The notes: a model not told the origin generated them from the sequence alone. Positions 19,856 to 28,939 are shown, numbered from the stretch's first letter. The stretch: DNA of 64,000 nt from a bacterium endosymbiont of Escarpia laminata (GCA_003660235.1 QGON01000069.1:205613-269612), one strand, 5' to 3'. Program-made: numbers and translations.

Positions 19856-20293
19856 ATGAAACGGTTACTGACAATATTGAGTTTGGTTGTGTTGCTGAGT
19901 CTTGCTTTCCTGGTGAATGCCCAGCCGCCCTATGGAAATCCGGGATACATGGGATCACCTCCCCAGACTTCCGGTTACCGCCATTTTCAACGGTTGAGAA
20001 TCGAAAAGGGCAGGAGCGAAGCGGGATATGTGGTAAGGATCCATACCGAAAATATCGATCCCCAAGCGGTTCAGGTGGCTGTGAAGGGAAGATTCCTGGT
20101 GATCAGTAATGATACCAGCCAGGAGACGGAACGGAGCAGTGACCGGGGTAGTTATAGTTACAGCCGCAGCTCGAGCAGTTTCAGTCAACGCATTTCGATT
20201 CCCAGGGATGCTGATGTGGAGAATATGAAACGGGCTGAAAGTGAGAACCTGGTTACTATTACCCTGCCGGTGCGTGAGGGTTTTCGTTACTGA
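19856..20293 (+). CDS. Exported small heat-shock (alpha-crystallin-like) protein
   Basis: A 145-residue protein with an N-terminal signal peptide ending near NAQPP. From about residue 55 on it follows the Hsp20 pattern: YVVRIHTENIDPQAVQVAVKG, FLVISNDTS, a serine/tyrosine-rich linker, then FSQRISIPRDADVENMKRAE and LVTITLPV. Hsp20 proteins are normally cytosolic; an exported form suggests a periplasmic holdase. It starts three bases after the Memo-AMMECR1 stop, so it belongs to the same operon and may protect that system's client. The AxxxG-L-type tail motif is weak, so the call rests on the strand pattern. Confidence 0.7.
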   Translation: MKRLLTILSLVVLLSLAFLVNAQPPYGNPGYMGSPPQTSGYRHFQRLRIEKGRSEAGYVVRIHTENIDPQAVQVAVKGRFLVISNDTSQETERSSDRGSYSYSRSSSSFSQRISIPRDADVENMKRAESENLVTITLPVREGFRY

Positions 20294-20359
20294 TTTCGCC
20301 ACTTGAAGAGGGAGTGGACCTTAAATCCCTGTTTTCTTTTGTATGGAGGGGATAAAGGG

Positions 20360-20387
20360 TTGACAGTAGCACCTGTGTCGTTAAAAT
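20360..20387 (+). promoter_or_regulatory. Sigma-70 promoter of tRNA-Gly
   Basis: TTGACA at 20360-20365 and TAAAAT at 20382-20387 with a 16-base spacer lie about 20 bases before the tRNA-Gly 5' end. Confidence 0.55.
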
Positions 20388-20407
20388 ACGCCTCGTTCGT
20401 AAGTGAC

Positions 20408-20483
20408 GCGGGAATAGCTCAGCTGGTAGAGCACAACCTTGCCAAGGTTGGGGTCGCGAGTTCGAATCTCGTTTCCCGCTCCA
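20408..20483 (+). tRNA. tRNA-Gly (GCC)
   Basis: The acceptor stem GCGGGAA pairs with TTCCCGC and encoded CCA ends at 20483. The D-loop AGCTGGTAGAGC, anticodon GCC at 20441-20443 and T-loop GTTCGAATC are all canonical. A terminator follows. Confidence 0.97.
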
Positions 20484-20493
20484 ATTTTAAAGA

Positions 20494-20518
20494 GCCTCGG
20501 CTAAACCGAGGCTTTTTT
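20494..20518 (+). terminator. Terminator after tRNA-Gly
   Basis: GCCTCGG (20494-20500) and CCGAGGC (20506-20512) form a 7-bp stem with a 5-base loop, followed by TTTTTT. Confidence 0.75.
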
Positions 20519-20565
20519 GTTTCAAGATCTGCGCCTAAATGGTGGTAGAATCTGAGCCTCTCATA

Positions 20566-20639
20566 GGCTGAGTGGCAGAGTGGTTATGCAGCGGCCTGCA
20601 AAGCCGTGAACCTCGGTTCGATTCCGGGCTCAGCCTCCA
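20566..20639 (+). tRNA. tRNA-Cys (GCA), left edge of a genomic island
   Basis: The acceptor GGCTGAG pairs with CTCAGCC; CCA is encoded at 20637-20639. The anticodon GCA is at 20598-20600 and the T-loop GTTCGATTC is normal. The 3' half recurs at 30083-30134, marking this gene as an integration site. Confidence 0.97.
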
Positions 20640-20643
20640 TATT
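20593..20643. repeat. Left attachment-like repeat (3' half of tRNA-Cys)
   Basis: The segment from GGCCTGCAAAGCCG through the CCA end to ATTA is repeated with a few mismatches at 30083-30134. This is the usual footprint of a tRNA-targeting integrative element. Confidence 0.7.
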
Positions 20644-20773
20644 ATTTCTCTATTAATCAATAGAATATAGTCATTATCTCTATATAACTTTAAGCAAAAA
20701 GTGGTTCTTTTTACCTAAGAAAACCACTCCTGCCACTCGAAAAACCACAAAGAAGACACTCGTGTAACGGACA

Positions 20774-20805
20774 GAAAAGCCGTGGACGTCAGTTTTCTAC
20801 TCCGT
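20774..20805. repeat. Degenerate third copy of the tRNA-Cys 3' segment
   Basis: AAAAGCCGTGGACGTCAG and the following TACTCCG resemble the T-arm half of tRNA-Cys and agree better with the 30.1-kb copy (GCCGTGGAC) than with the intact tRNA. It lies in the 289-base gap between tRNA-Cys and the broken helicase gene, which holds nothing else recognisable. Confidence 0.4.
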
Positions 20806-20928
20806 TATCTTGTGTTTTTCTGTTAGAAATTCAATGTCAAGTTCTGATACTGAAACTCGTCAATCCATACTACTACCGATACAAGAGCCCTTGTGGGGTA
20901 GAGCGGCCTGTGTTGTTGGCCTATACGG

Positions 20929-23503
20929 CTAATCAAGGAAAGTCCCGCTATCCTCTTCTCGGTATCCCATTGAGCGATATCCGACACGTCGTTTTCCATA
21001 CATTCTCGCGAGCATGGGCACCTTGCTATCAACGTAGTCGACAATACGCACTTCGCGTTTGCCAGGATGTAGCCGGTGCAGTCGCCCAGCATATTGTACG
21101 AGGGTACCTTTCCACGAAACCGGTAGCGAAAGAAACAGGGTATCCAAGCGTGCATCATCAAATCCTTCACCGATGTATCTTCCGGTTGCCAGCAGTAGGC
21201 GCTCCTCTTCCATTGGAATAGAGGCGAGTTGTTCCTGGACTTTGCGCCGTTCTTTTGCAGACTGTCCTCCCTGTAGAACGACGATATGCCGGACAAAGCC
21301 TTTTAACCGTTGATGGAGATCCTCAAGGTGGTTTTTGCGTTCCGTCAGCAGGATCGGTGATCGACCTTCTTCCATAGCCAGCAGAACATCATCAATGATC
21401 CGCTCGTTGCGTTTTTCATCGGCTATCAACAGGCTGTAGAGTTCTTGAATGGTTATATCGGATGCCTGCATGGGAGGCTCAAAGCCGGTTTCCCTAACTA
21501 CAAGTCGATGTTCGAAGGGGCGTTGCGCTAACTGACTACGTGGATCGACCCTGAATCGAATCGGCCCGATCTGCATATGGGTGATGGGCTGGTGGCCGTC
21601 GCGGCGCTGCGGTGTGGCGGTCAACCCAACAACGTATCGTGCCTTTATCTCGGAGAGGACTCGTTCGAACGAAACAGCTGGCAGATGGTGGCATTGATGC
21701 ACACCATCCATGGTGTGCCCCCTTCGGGCGCACTGAAGTGCGTCCAATTTCGCTCCCGGCGAAATTGTCGTCAATGATAACCTGCCCATACTTGGCCACG
21801 ATGTCGTCCATGGTCTCTTTTCGGGACAGGCTCTGGAGCATGGCCACGTCGATTTGCCCTGTCAGCTTGCGTTTCCCACCACCAATCTGACCGATTGATT
21901 TCGCATCGCGGTCAAGAAAGATGCCAATCTGCGATCTCCATTGTTCCAACAGCGGCTGTCTATGCACCAGGATCAAGGTGCTGCACATTCGCGCAGCGAT
22001 CAGGTAGGTTCCAAGGACGGTTTTCCCGAAACCAGGTGGCGCCACGATCACGCCGTTGTCGTGCCCGAGTATGGCTTTCGCTGCTTGGTGCTGGGCATCG
22101 GTCAATTCACCGAAGAAGCTAACATCCACGGGATCGCCGAGGCTTCTCAGATCTTCCACCTCAAGGTGGCTTTTGTATTCCTGGAGCAATGCCTGTACGT
22201 CGTCGAGACACCCTCGCGGCAGACTGATGTGCTTTCCATGATCTTCGGCGCAGGAGATTACTCGGGGAGTCAGTGCCGTGGAAAGTCGAAGATTTTGTTT
22301 CTTGTAGAATTCTGGGTTCTGGAATGCGGCAAACCGTTGGATCTGATTGATCAAGGGCGACGGTAGGCCGGCTTTCTCGATGTAAAGACGTTGGGATAAA
22401 ATACCTCGAACCTGGTGTGGGATGGGATCGGTGATCGGAATACGCTTCGGTTTTCGGGAAGGTGGCCTCAGCCATGGGCTGGCATCATCAACATCCTCCT
22501 CGGTAATGGCAATCTGAAGACCAGTCACCTGGCCACGTGTTGTGGCTTCCATGGTGATCTTTTCAACCTTCTCTACCTGAATCGGAACAAGCGATGTGAG
22601 AAATTCCCACTGATCTGGAAATGGCTCCAGTTCGTCGTTCAGAAAGAGGGTATTGTTTTTCTGTCGCGGGTGATATTGAAGCGGGAGAGCGATGAGATTG
22701 CCGAAGCCACCATTGGGTAAGGTATCCTGGTTTGGGAAAAGCCGGTCATAGGACGCCATGCTGAGTTGATGTCGTCTGGCCATGGTTTCCGTAATCAGAT
22801 AGCTACCCATCTTTCTTGCTATCGCTGCGGAAACAAGATTGCTGAAAAAGAACCAGACGTGTGCACCATTTCCAGAACGGGAACGTTCAATGGCATAAGG
22901 AACGCCTGCTCGCCGACAGGTTTCCGTAAAAGCCATAACGTCTTTACGCCAAGCTGCTTTGTCAAAATCGGCTGCGAGAAACCGGCAGGTATCGTCCTTC
23001 AGCATAGGGTATACGCCAATGATGTGACGTCCCTGGAGATGGTCCAGAATCACCTCGGTTGTTACCGGCAGGAAGGCCTGATTGGGGCACTCACCGCATT
23101 TTACCCGGGGCTTCTCACATACTCCGCGAATCCACTCATTCGAACAGGCAGGCGAATAACCCTTCTTGCCCGTTTTTTGGTTCTGCCACAATTTTGGATA
23201 CACATCCTCTCGGCCTCGAAAGAGGCGGATAAAAAGGGCGATCTTCTCGTCTGGTGTTACGACTGCAGGGATGCAGGAGGTAGAGCAATGCATGGAGCAA
23301 TTGCCGAGATTTTCCTCTGTAGAAACGGGAGCTTCTGCTGGATGTTTTGGTTTGTGCGTTGTCTCCTTGTTATCTGGTGTCAGACGTCCTCTCAGCGATC
23401 TGAGTGTTGTCTCAGATTCTTCTTGCTGTTTTTGGAGACGGGTAATTTTCTGTTCGACTGCGGCGATTTTTCGCAGAATGATTTCGCGAGCAGAAATCTC
23501 CAT
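20929..23503 (-). pseudogene. TOTE-type primase-helicase, broken by a 73-bp insertion
   Basis: The N-terminal frame (from ATG 23503) has a coiled coil (about 1-45), a cysteine cluster and an archaeo-eukaryotic primase-like domain typical of TOTE conflict proteins: FRGREDVYPKLW, GYSPACSNEW, CGECPN, LAADFDKAAW, ERSRSGNGAHVWFFF and FPNQDTLP. A superfamily 2 helicase follows with Walker A PPGFGKTVLG. The DEAH-like motif is cut: the frame reads YGQVIIDD, then unrelated sequence, while CHHLPAVSFERV, GLTATP and the C-terminal helicase lobe (QYAGRLHRLHPGK) continue in another frame ending at 20929. The break coincides with a hairpin-rich insertion at 21696-21768. Both halves are otherwise well preserved, so the loss looks recent. 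An antiphage or replication role is inferred from the family. Confidence 0.82.
21696..21768. repeat. 73-bp triple-hairpin insertion element
   Basis: The insert holds three hairpins: GCACACCAT-CC-ATGGTGTGC (21699-21718), CGCACT-GA-AGTGCG (21729-21742) and AATTTCGC-TCCCG-GCGAAATT (21746-21766). Removing 73 bases restores the helicase codons for I-I-D-E-C-H-H-L exactly, which fixes the size. It resembles a small palindromic mobile repeat; no transposase is encoded. Confidence 0.75.
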
Positions 23504-23596
23504 AGTCAGGTCCAATTCAGATGTTCAGTCGGTTGCTCCAACACCACTCAGATTTTCCACGGACCACCGGGCTGCCATTGTCCGGTGAAGGCTTGG

Positions 23597-24459
23597 TTAT
23601 GTTGGCTGCATAAGAAATGTCTCGAGCAGATGGCAGACCTCCTCAATCGATGGGGGAGTGGAGGTGGTAAGCAGTATTCCCTTACTTAGAAACGCATTCC
23701 ACTGCAGGTTTTTCTGCTTGTCATCGTAGAATGTTGAACTAAGGCCGGATGGTGTTTGTTTGGGTAAGGGCGTTTGGCGACGTGCAAAGGTGTTACGGAC
23801 GGCTTCGGATAACGTGAGCCCGTTGAACTCAAACTGATGAGCCATTATCCAAAGGTCATAGAAGTCCTTCATCCGGCTGTTTGCCATACCCAGGTTGACC
23901 AGAGCTTGGTATTTTTCGGCCACTACAGTTTCCCGCGGGTAGACCCTCAAGCGAGGCGTCGGATATTCCAGTAGTGTGGGATACTCAACCTCTTCCGGTT
24001 CAGGCGTTACGGCGTCGCCGAACCCAATATCAGCCTGGATTGGGATGCGGGCACCGGCCAGCTCACCGAGCAGTACCACGCGTGTGCCACCGTATTCAGT
24101 CGCATCGCGGATCGATTCAACTCTAACGCTGTCAGCAAGGAATACCAAACCGTCATCCTCAACAGGGAGGTCGCACAAGTTGCGAAAGATTTCTCGTAGT
24201 GCCGCTTCTCCGCTGTCGCCGAATCCGAGGAAGTCTACATCGCGGGTTGGGCGATGCATCTGGTCGTCCCACAGGGTGAAAAGCATTGCGTCCTTCAGTA
24301 TGAGCGATTGCGGTACTCCGATTGGCTCAGCCGGTACAAAAGTCGTTCCAGCCCATAGCGGGTCAGGATCAACTGGAACTCCTCACCTCGCTGCCTTGCC
24401 AGTTCGAGCAACCGGTCCCGCACTGAGGCCGCAGTGTTCCTCCCCTGTTTACCTATCAT
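23597..24459 (-). pseudogene. AbiEii-type nucleotidyltransferase toxin with a -1 frameshift
   Basis: The gene starts at ATG 24459 (MIGKQGRNTAAS), overlapping the AbiEi stop by four bases. The first frame reads LILTRYGLERLLYRLSQSEYRNR and then hits a stop near 24293. The continuation AMLFTLWDDQMHRPTRDVDFLG runs to 23597 in the next frame. Adding one base (TCATA to TTCATA near 24300) restores YRNRFILKDAMLF, so a single deletion explains the break. The catalytic RDVDF and the VVAEKYQALVNLG and MKDFYDLW motifs of AbiEii toxins (type IV system, DUF1814) are kept. It could also be a sequencing error. Confidence 0.8.
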
Positions 24460-25064
24460 GTCGCAAGCGATCCCAGATAGGGTCGCATGACGTTCTGAAC
24501 ACGGCAAACCTTAGCGTATTGCCAGAGGTCATCCATAGTGCAGCGCCGCGACCGCCAGCATTCCCTGAGTGCCTCGATGGAAACATCCAGCCCAATTTTA
24601 TTTCGATACTTGAAGCAATCGGCCACAGTCTTTGCTGGTGTGAATACGGGTACGATTACCCCCTCAATCCGGTGTTCCTCCACGCCGGCATCGAGCGCTG
24701 CCGAAGAGAAACGGACAATACGTAGAGGAGGGTACTCCACACGTGGCCGCCAGGCCTTCCCACTAATGGCCAGCCAAACTTCGAAGGGCGACTGTGTAGT
24801 GAGTTCGTGAAAACGCAGGGCGGATAGGAGGCAGATTACTCCTTTCGGTACGCGTTTACAGACCTCGGCCAGAGAGCGGTGCTCGCTTACGTTGGTACCG
24901 GGAAGCACATAGAGTCCCCGGCCGATTCGTTGCAGCTTACCGGCTGCGTGGAGTCTACTGAGATAGATCCGTGGGATGCCGTAAGGATCGAGGTCCCGGG
25001 GACGCAGAACCCCTTCCTTTTGTACCAGTTCCAGCACCTTGTCTGTCTGAGTCGTTTGAGTCAT
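24456..25064 (-). CDS. AbiEi-type antitoxin, winged-helix
   Basis: A 202-residue protein of the AbiEi antitoxin family. The N-terminal winged helix (about 8-60) reads VLRPRDLDPYGIPRIYLSRLHAAGKLQRIGRGLYVLP; the C-terminal domain contains ICLLSALRFHELTTQSPFEVWLAI and TPAKTVADCFKYRNKIGLDVSIEAL. AbiEi proteins repress their own operon and counteract the AbiEii nucleotidyltransferase. The toxin gene follows with an ATGA overlap but is frameshifted, leaving an antitoxin that looks intact. Confidence 0.88.
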   Translation of the reverse strand: MTQTTQTDKVLELVQKEGVLRPRDLDPYGIPRIYLSRLHAAGKLQRIGRGLYVLPGTNVSEHRSLAEVCKRVPKGVICLLSALRFHELTTQSPFEVWLAISGKAWRPRVEYPPLRIVRFSSAALDAGVEEHRIEGVIVPVFTPAKTVADCFKYRNKIGLDVSIEALRECWRSRRCTMDDLWQYAKVCRVQNVMRPYLGSLAT

Positions 25065-25177
25065 TAGGTATGAATGTTACATTACATAGGAAAAAGTATA
25101 CAAGTTCCGAGGAATTAGAACGCAAGCTGGTAGAAAGATCGGGTATGGTCATCGGTATAGTTTTTAGGAGTTAAAGT

Positions 25178-25309
25178 TTAACTACTCTTCTCCGGTGCCA
25201 GCGCAGAGGCATTCAGCTCGAAATCTTCATGCCTGCTGAGGCGGCAGCGTCGTTTGGCCTCGACCCACTGTTGATCCTTGTTAGAACCCTGTCGTTTCGA
25301 TTTGGCCAC
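25178..25309 (-). CDS. Short basic ORF, possible remnant of a conserved small protein
   Basis: Opening at GTG 25309 this frame encodes 43 residues beginning VAKSKRQGSNKDQQWVEA, then KRRCRLSRHE, then an unrelated acidic tail. From memory the first half resembles the N-terminus of a conserved small protein that continues with a longer helical part; here the rest is missing. It may be a truncated gene. Start codon and expression are uncertain. Confidence 0.35.
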   Translation of the reverse strand: MAKSKRQGSNKDQQWVEAKRRCRLSRHEDFELNASALAPEKSS

Positions 25310-25352
25310 GGGTGTTTTCCCGGTAAAGCTGAGTTGAGCAGCTCGTCTTCTC

Positions 25353-25402
25353 AAACGAAACTTATACCCGGAGGGTGTAAGTACTGAGTGTCAGTTTCGT
25401 TT
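25353..25402. repeat. Nested inverted repeat downstream of the SNF2 gene
   Basis: AAACGAAACT (25353-25362) matches AGTTTCGTTT (25393-25402). Inside, ACTTATACCC and GGGTGTAAGT form a second stem with one mismatch. It follows the stop of the SNF2 helicase on the minus strand and could end its transcript. Confidence 0.45.
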
Positions 25403-25405
25403 AGT

Positions 25406-28189
25406 CTACTCCAGGAGAGAAGTAGCCTGGGAAAGAAGGTCGTCGCTTTGTTTGATTAGTTTACCCGCTTGAGCTTCATCCATCTCGGGTTGATCCTCTC
25501 GCAGATGGGTGAGCAGAGACAAAGTTTCGGCTGGCAACAGGTTCGCCTGTACCAGCCTTGACTCGATCAGTTCCTGAGCCGGCGTTTTTTCAGTATCGTG
25601 TCCCCGCCAAAAGAGCAGGGCGTGCAAGGCCGTCTCCACGGCATCACGCATCGGGACGAGAGCTTCTGTTGAAAAGCCGCCTTCGGTGAGCACTTTCGCC
25701 ATTCGCCGTTTATGTTCACTCTGGGCCAGGCGGTTGCGGGCCTCGGTCAGATGTTTTGATTGTTCGTCATCTTTTGGCTTATCCTCGGCCGGGGCGCGGT
25801 ACACCGTTCTGACTGTATCCTGGTTGGTGTTCAAGACGCCGGCCTCGATCAGCTGCTGAATGGTTGCAAAGGAATCCCGGTCCAGCAATTTCAATTGTGG
25901 CGTCTGCTCGGGGAACCGTTCTTGCAATTGCCGGGTAAGGGAACCCTGCAGAGCATCGCTCAGCCGGTCTGCCACCACCAGCAGAGTCTGCTGTGCTCCC
26001 TCGCCGTGCAGTTCCATCAGTTCCAGATGATGGCTCCACTGTGAAAGAATATCGTCCCGCAGACGATCGAGCGGATCGGTGGGTGGCATTTGTGGTTCTT
26101 TTGACTCACCCACTATCAGGGTATCGATTCGCTCCAAAAAAGCGACTCGGCCGGAGGGGAGGTCCATTTCATTTTTGCCTTTACCATCCACTACGCCTTC
26201 GGCCAGGGAACGCTTCTGCTCCAGCAGAGAGAGCATGCGGTGTTCGATGGAGCCTTCAGATACAAGATTGATTACCTGCACCGGGCGTTTCTGGTGCTTT
26301 CGCCAGGCACGGGCGATGCGCTGCTCCAGTTTTGCCGGATTCCATGGCATATCCAGGTTGATCACTACATCGGCCACCTGCAGGTTGAGTCCTACGGAGC
26401 CTGAGTCGGTGGAGAGGAATAGTCGACACTCGGGATCGTCCTTGAAACGCCGGATCTCGTCACGGCGTTTTGGCTGCGGGATCTTGCCGGTATGTAAAGC
26501 GTAGCCCAGCCCCATCTCCTCGGCCTGCTCCCGGACCAACTGCAACATACGCTCCCACTCCGAAAAGATAATGATCTTGTGGTCACCATCCTCCATGATT
26601 TCCTGGAGGATGTTGCCAAGCTCCTTCAGCTTGGGTGAGATGCGGCAATTTTGATCCAGAATATAGGGCGTGTCACAGAGCATACGCATGCAGGCCAGAT
26701 AAAGTTGGAGCTGTTCCATCTCCTCTTTTTTCAGTGGCCGCTTTTTGGCCGTAGCGGCAAGACGCGCCACTCTCGACTCGTACTCCCCGTAGCGCAGCAC
26801 CTGCTCTTTGTGCATGGGGACGAAATAGGTGTTTATCGTGCGGCCTGGCAGCTGCCCCTCTACCTCCTCTTTACGTCGGCGCAGCATGATGGGCTGCAGC
26901 TTTTTATGCAGCTGATTGAGGTTCCTGTAGCCAATGGCGCGCCCTTTCTCATCCAGTTTGTAGAAGTCACGGTTGAAGCGGAACAGAGGGCCGAAGATAT
27001 GTGGATCCAGGAACTGAACGATCGAATAGATTTCGTCAATGCGGTTCTCTATCGGTGTGCCGGTAAGTACAAAAGCGTAGGGGCTTTTCAGGCGCTTGAT
27101 TGAGATCGCTGTCTTGGTTTGCCAATTCTTGATGCGCTGAGCCTCATCCAGAATGATGACATCCGGGGCCAGGATGGTATTGATTTCCTCTGTATCTGAC
27201 CGAACCTGTTCGTAGCTGGCAAGTGAGAAGAATGCAGGGTCTTCGTATTGGCGCAGACGCTTGGCACGCGTCCCCTGGATAATGCTTGAAGGCAGGCTGG
27301 TGAATTTGTCGATCTGTTCCTCCCATTCGCCCTTGAGCGAAGCGGGGGAGATCACCAATATTCGCCGGATGCCCCAGGTACGGCGCAGCAGCTCACAGGC
27401 GGCGATTGCCTGCACCGTTTTGCCCAGGCCCATCTCGTCCGCCAGCAGAGCACGGCCGGTGAATGCCAGGTGCAGCATGCCCTCCTGCTGGTATGGGTAG
27501 AGAGGGTGCTTGACAAGATCGAGGCTCGCATTTCCTGCTGCTACCTCAGTCTCAAAGTGTTGGCGGCTGCGGATCTGTTGCGCGTGCCGGTCCAGTGTAT
27601 CGAGCCAGGTATTCAACTCATGTGACCACCGGATCCTGCGCCTGACAGCTGGGTGAGAGGTGTTAATTGCCCGTTGCATGGCAGGCAGTGTGTCGAGGGG
27701 ATTATCCGCCAGGATGCTGTCGCTGGAAAAGAAGGGGGTGATGAGACCCCGAGCCTTGGAACGGCGATGTCCGCCTTCTGGCCAGCGTATCCGGACTTGG
27801 TGGTCCCGCCGGTCCAGAAAGATTTCGATGTATGGACTGCCTTTGGCTGCTGCATTCTGGAAAGCGCGCTTGCGCCTGTACTGGAGCCTGTTCAGCGTTG
27901 CCTCGATATGCTTACAGGTGCCCAGGCCATTGATACGGTGGTCGGGGCAGTCGCAGCTATTGATGGGTTCTACAAGTGAACGAATCTCTACACGATAAGT
28001 TTGCTCGTTGTTGGAGTCGACCTGATAGACACCGAAAAAGTTATCGTCCTGCGCCTGGGATTCAATCCGTGATGGTTCATTCAGACCGCGCAAACGACGG
28101 CGTTCGATCTCATCGGCGTCACTGGTTGACCAGCCTGATGGTCGAACCAGTCTTTGGGAATTTTTATTACGTTTCTTTGTTTTCGACAT
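25406..28189 (-). CDS. SWIM-domain SNF2-family helicase
   Basis: A 927-residue Swi2/Snf2 ATPase. A SWIM zinc motif (CDCPDHRINGLGTCKHI) is near residues 80-96. The first RecA lobe has LLADEMGLGKTVQAI (about 245-260) and ILDEAQRIKN; the second has LFLSTDSGSVGLNLQ and QRIARAWRKHQKRPVQVINL. A helical C-terminal extension of about 250 residues follows with no recognised domain. Such proteins remodel nucleic-acid complexes, and similar ones occur in defence islands (DISARM, Dnd or stand-alone helicases). No obvious partner is next to it except the small divergent gene at 28258. The ribosome site is weak. Confidence 0.85.
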   Translation of the reverse strand: MSKTKKRNKNSQRLVRPSGWSTSDADEIERRRLRGLNEPSRIESQAQDDNFFGVYQVDSNNEQTYRVEIRSLVEPINSCDCPDHRINGLGTCKHIEATLNRLQYRRKRAFQNAAAKGSPYIEIFLDRRDHQVRIRWPEGGHRRSKARGLITPFFSSDSILADNPLDTLPAMQRAINTSHPAVRRRIRWSHELNTWLDTLDRHAQQIRSRQHFETEVAAGNASLDLVKHPLYPYQQEGMLHLAFTGRALLADEMGLGKTVQAIAACELLRRTWGIRRILVISPASLKGEWEEQIDKFTSLPSSIIQGTRAKRLRQYEDPAFFSLASYEQVRSDTEEINTILAPDVIILDEAQRIKNWQTKTAISIKRLKSPYAFVLTGTPIENRIDEIYSIVQFLDPHIFGPLFRFNRDFYKLDEKGRAIGYRNLNQLHKKLQPIMLRRRKEEVEGQLPGRTINTYFVPMHKEQVLRYGEYESRVARLAATAKKRPLKKEEMEQLQLYLACMRMLCDTPYILDQNCRISPKLKELGNILQEIMEDGDHKIIIFSEWERMLQLVREQAEEMGLGYALHTGKIPQPKRRDEIRRFKDDPECRLFLSTDSGSVGLNLQVADVVINLDMPWNPAKLEQRIARAWRKHQKRPVQVINLVSEGSIEHRMLSLLEQKRSLAEGVVDGKGKNEMDLPSGRVAFLERIDTLIVGESKEPQMPPTDPLDRLRDDILSQWSHHLELMELHGEGAQQTLLVVADRLSDALQGSLTRQLQERFPEQTPQLKLLDRDSFATIQQLIEAGVLNTNQDTVRTVYRAPAEDKPKDDEQSKHLTEARNRLAQSEHKRRMAKVLTEGGFSTEALVPMRDAVETALHALLFWRGHDTEKTPAQELIESRLVQANLLPAETLSLLTHLREDQPEMDEAQAGKLIKQSDDLLSQATSLLE

Positions 28190-28257
28190 GATGGGAATGT
28201 ATTGTATGGATGGCTTACGAATTCATATAACGACTATTCTACTGAAAGTTTTCAACA

Positions 28258-28560
28258 ATGGCCTTTGATAAAGAGCCCGTCGGATACGAGAAAACAGTGC
28301 TCTCTGATCTCCAGGGGAGCTGGCAGAACCTGCGGGACACGGTGGTGTATACCGGCTGGGAGCGTGCATTGTTGCATATCGACGAGGGTATGAGTTGGGA
28401 GTCGGTCAGAAACCTCCAGTATATGAGCAAATGTCTGCTCCTAGTGCGCAATATTCTTATACAAGACAAAGCGCCAAAAGAGGTCTTATTTTGGTTAGAG
28501 GAGGTGAACAGGATGATGGATGTTGCGCTCCATACGCTCAGAAAAGGTGAGGTCGATTGA
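28258..28560 (+). CDS. Hypothetical small helical protein
   Basis: A 100-residue acidic protein, MAFDKEPVGYEKTVLSD onward, rich in predicted helices (WESVRNLQYMSKCLLLVRNIL, LFWLEEVNRMMDVALHTLRKG). I do not recognise a family. It is divergent from the SNF2 helicase, with 68 bases between starts, so it may share a control region. The coding call rests on length, composition and position. Confidence 0.5.
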   Translation: MAFDKEPVGYEKTVLSDLQGSWQNLRDTVVYTGWERALLHIDEGMSWESVRNLQYMSKCLLLVRNILIQDKAPKEVLFWLEEVNRMMDVALHTLRKGEVD

Positions 28561-28616
28561 GCCACATCGTCAGAAGGGTACTGCCAACTTCACGCTAAAT
28601 CGGCCAGACTATAGGC

Positions 28617-28761
28617 ATGAAAGATGCCAAGCAGTTATACTATGGATACCGATTGTCCTCCGACAATCATCAGTCACGCCGTTTGGCTGTATCATCGCTT
28701 CTGCCTGAGCCTGCGAGATGTGGAGGACCTTTTGGCCGAACGCGGAATTGCCGTGGTTTGA
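28617..28761 (+). pseudogene. IS6-family transposase N-terminal remnant
   Basis: MKDAKQLYYGYR at 28617 is followed, after a one-base insertion, by PPTIISHAVWLYHRFCLSLRD and VEDLLAERGIAV in the next frame. This is the start of IS6/IS26-type transposases. The remaining three quarters, including the DDE residues, are absent, and no terminal repeats are seen. Confidence 0.7.
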
Positions 28762-28838
28762 TCGGCCTTGTACAAAAAAGTATTCCTCGCCTCACGTCGG
28801 TTCCGAATATTGCAACAACGCCCGTTTCAGTCTGTAAT

Positions 28839-28919
28839 TTATACGGAGTGATAATAAAAATCCGTATAATTCACTCGATATCTTGAATTATACGGAGTAA
28901 ATTAGTATTCTCCGTATAA
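28839..28919. promoter_or_regulatory. Duplicated inverted-repeat operator (TTATACGGAG)
   Basis: TTATACGGAG occurs at 28839-28848 and 28888-28897. Each copy is answered by its inverse: TCCGTATAA at 28861-28869 and CTCCGTATAA at 28910-28919. The two inverted repeats have 12-base spacers and are 49 bases apart. They lie just before the nucleotidyltransferase gene and look like tandem binding sites for a dimeric repressor. Confidence 0.6.
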
Positions 28920-28939
28920 ATCTCCTGGGGCTTTTTTGT

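Noticed and set aside
20303..20548. 81-codon frame across tRNA-Gly
   Set aside because: It runs through a structural tRNA gene and its terminator; the translation has no protein-like features.
28839..28919. CRISPR array
   Set aside because: Only two inverted pairs with short spacers exist, not direct repeats with unique spacers; no cas genes are near.
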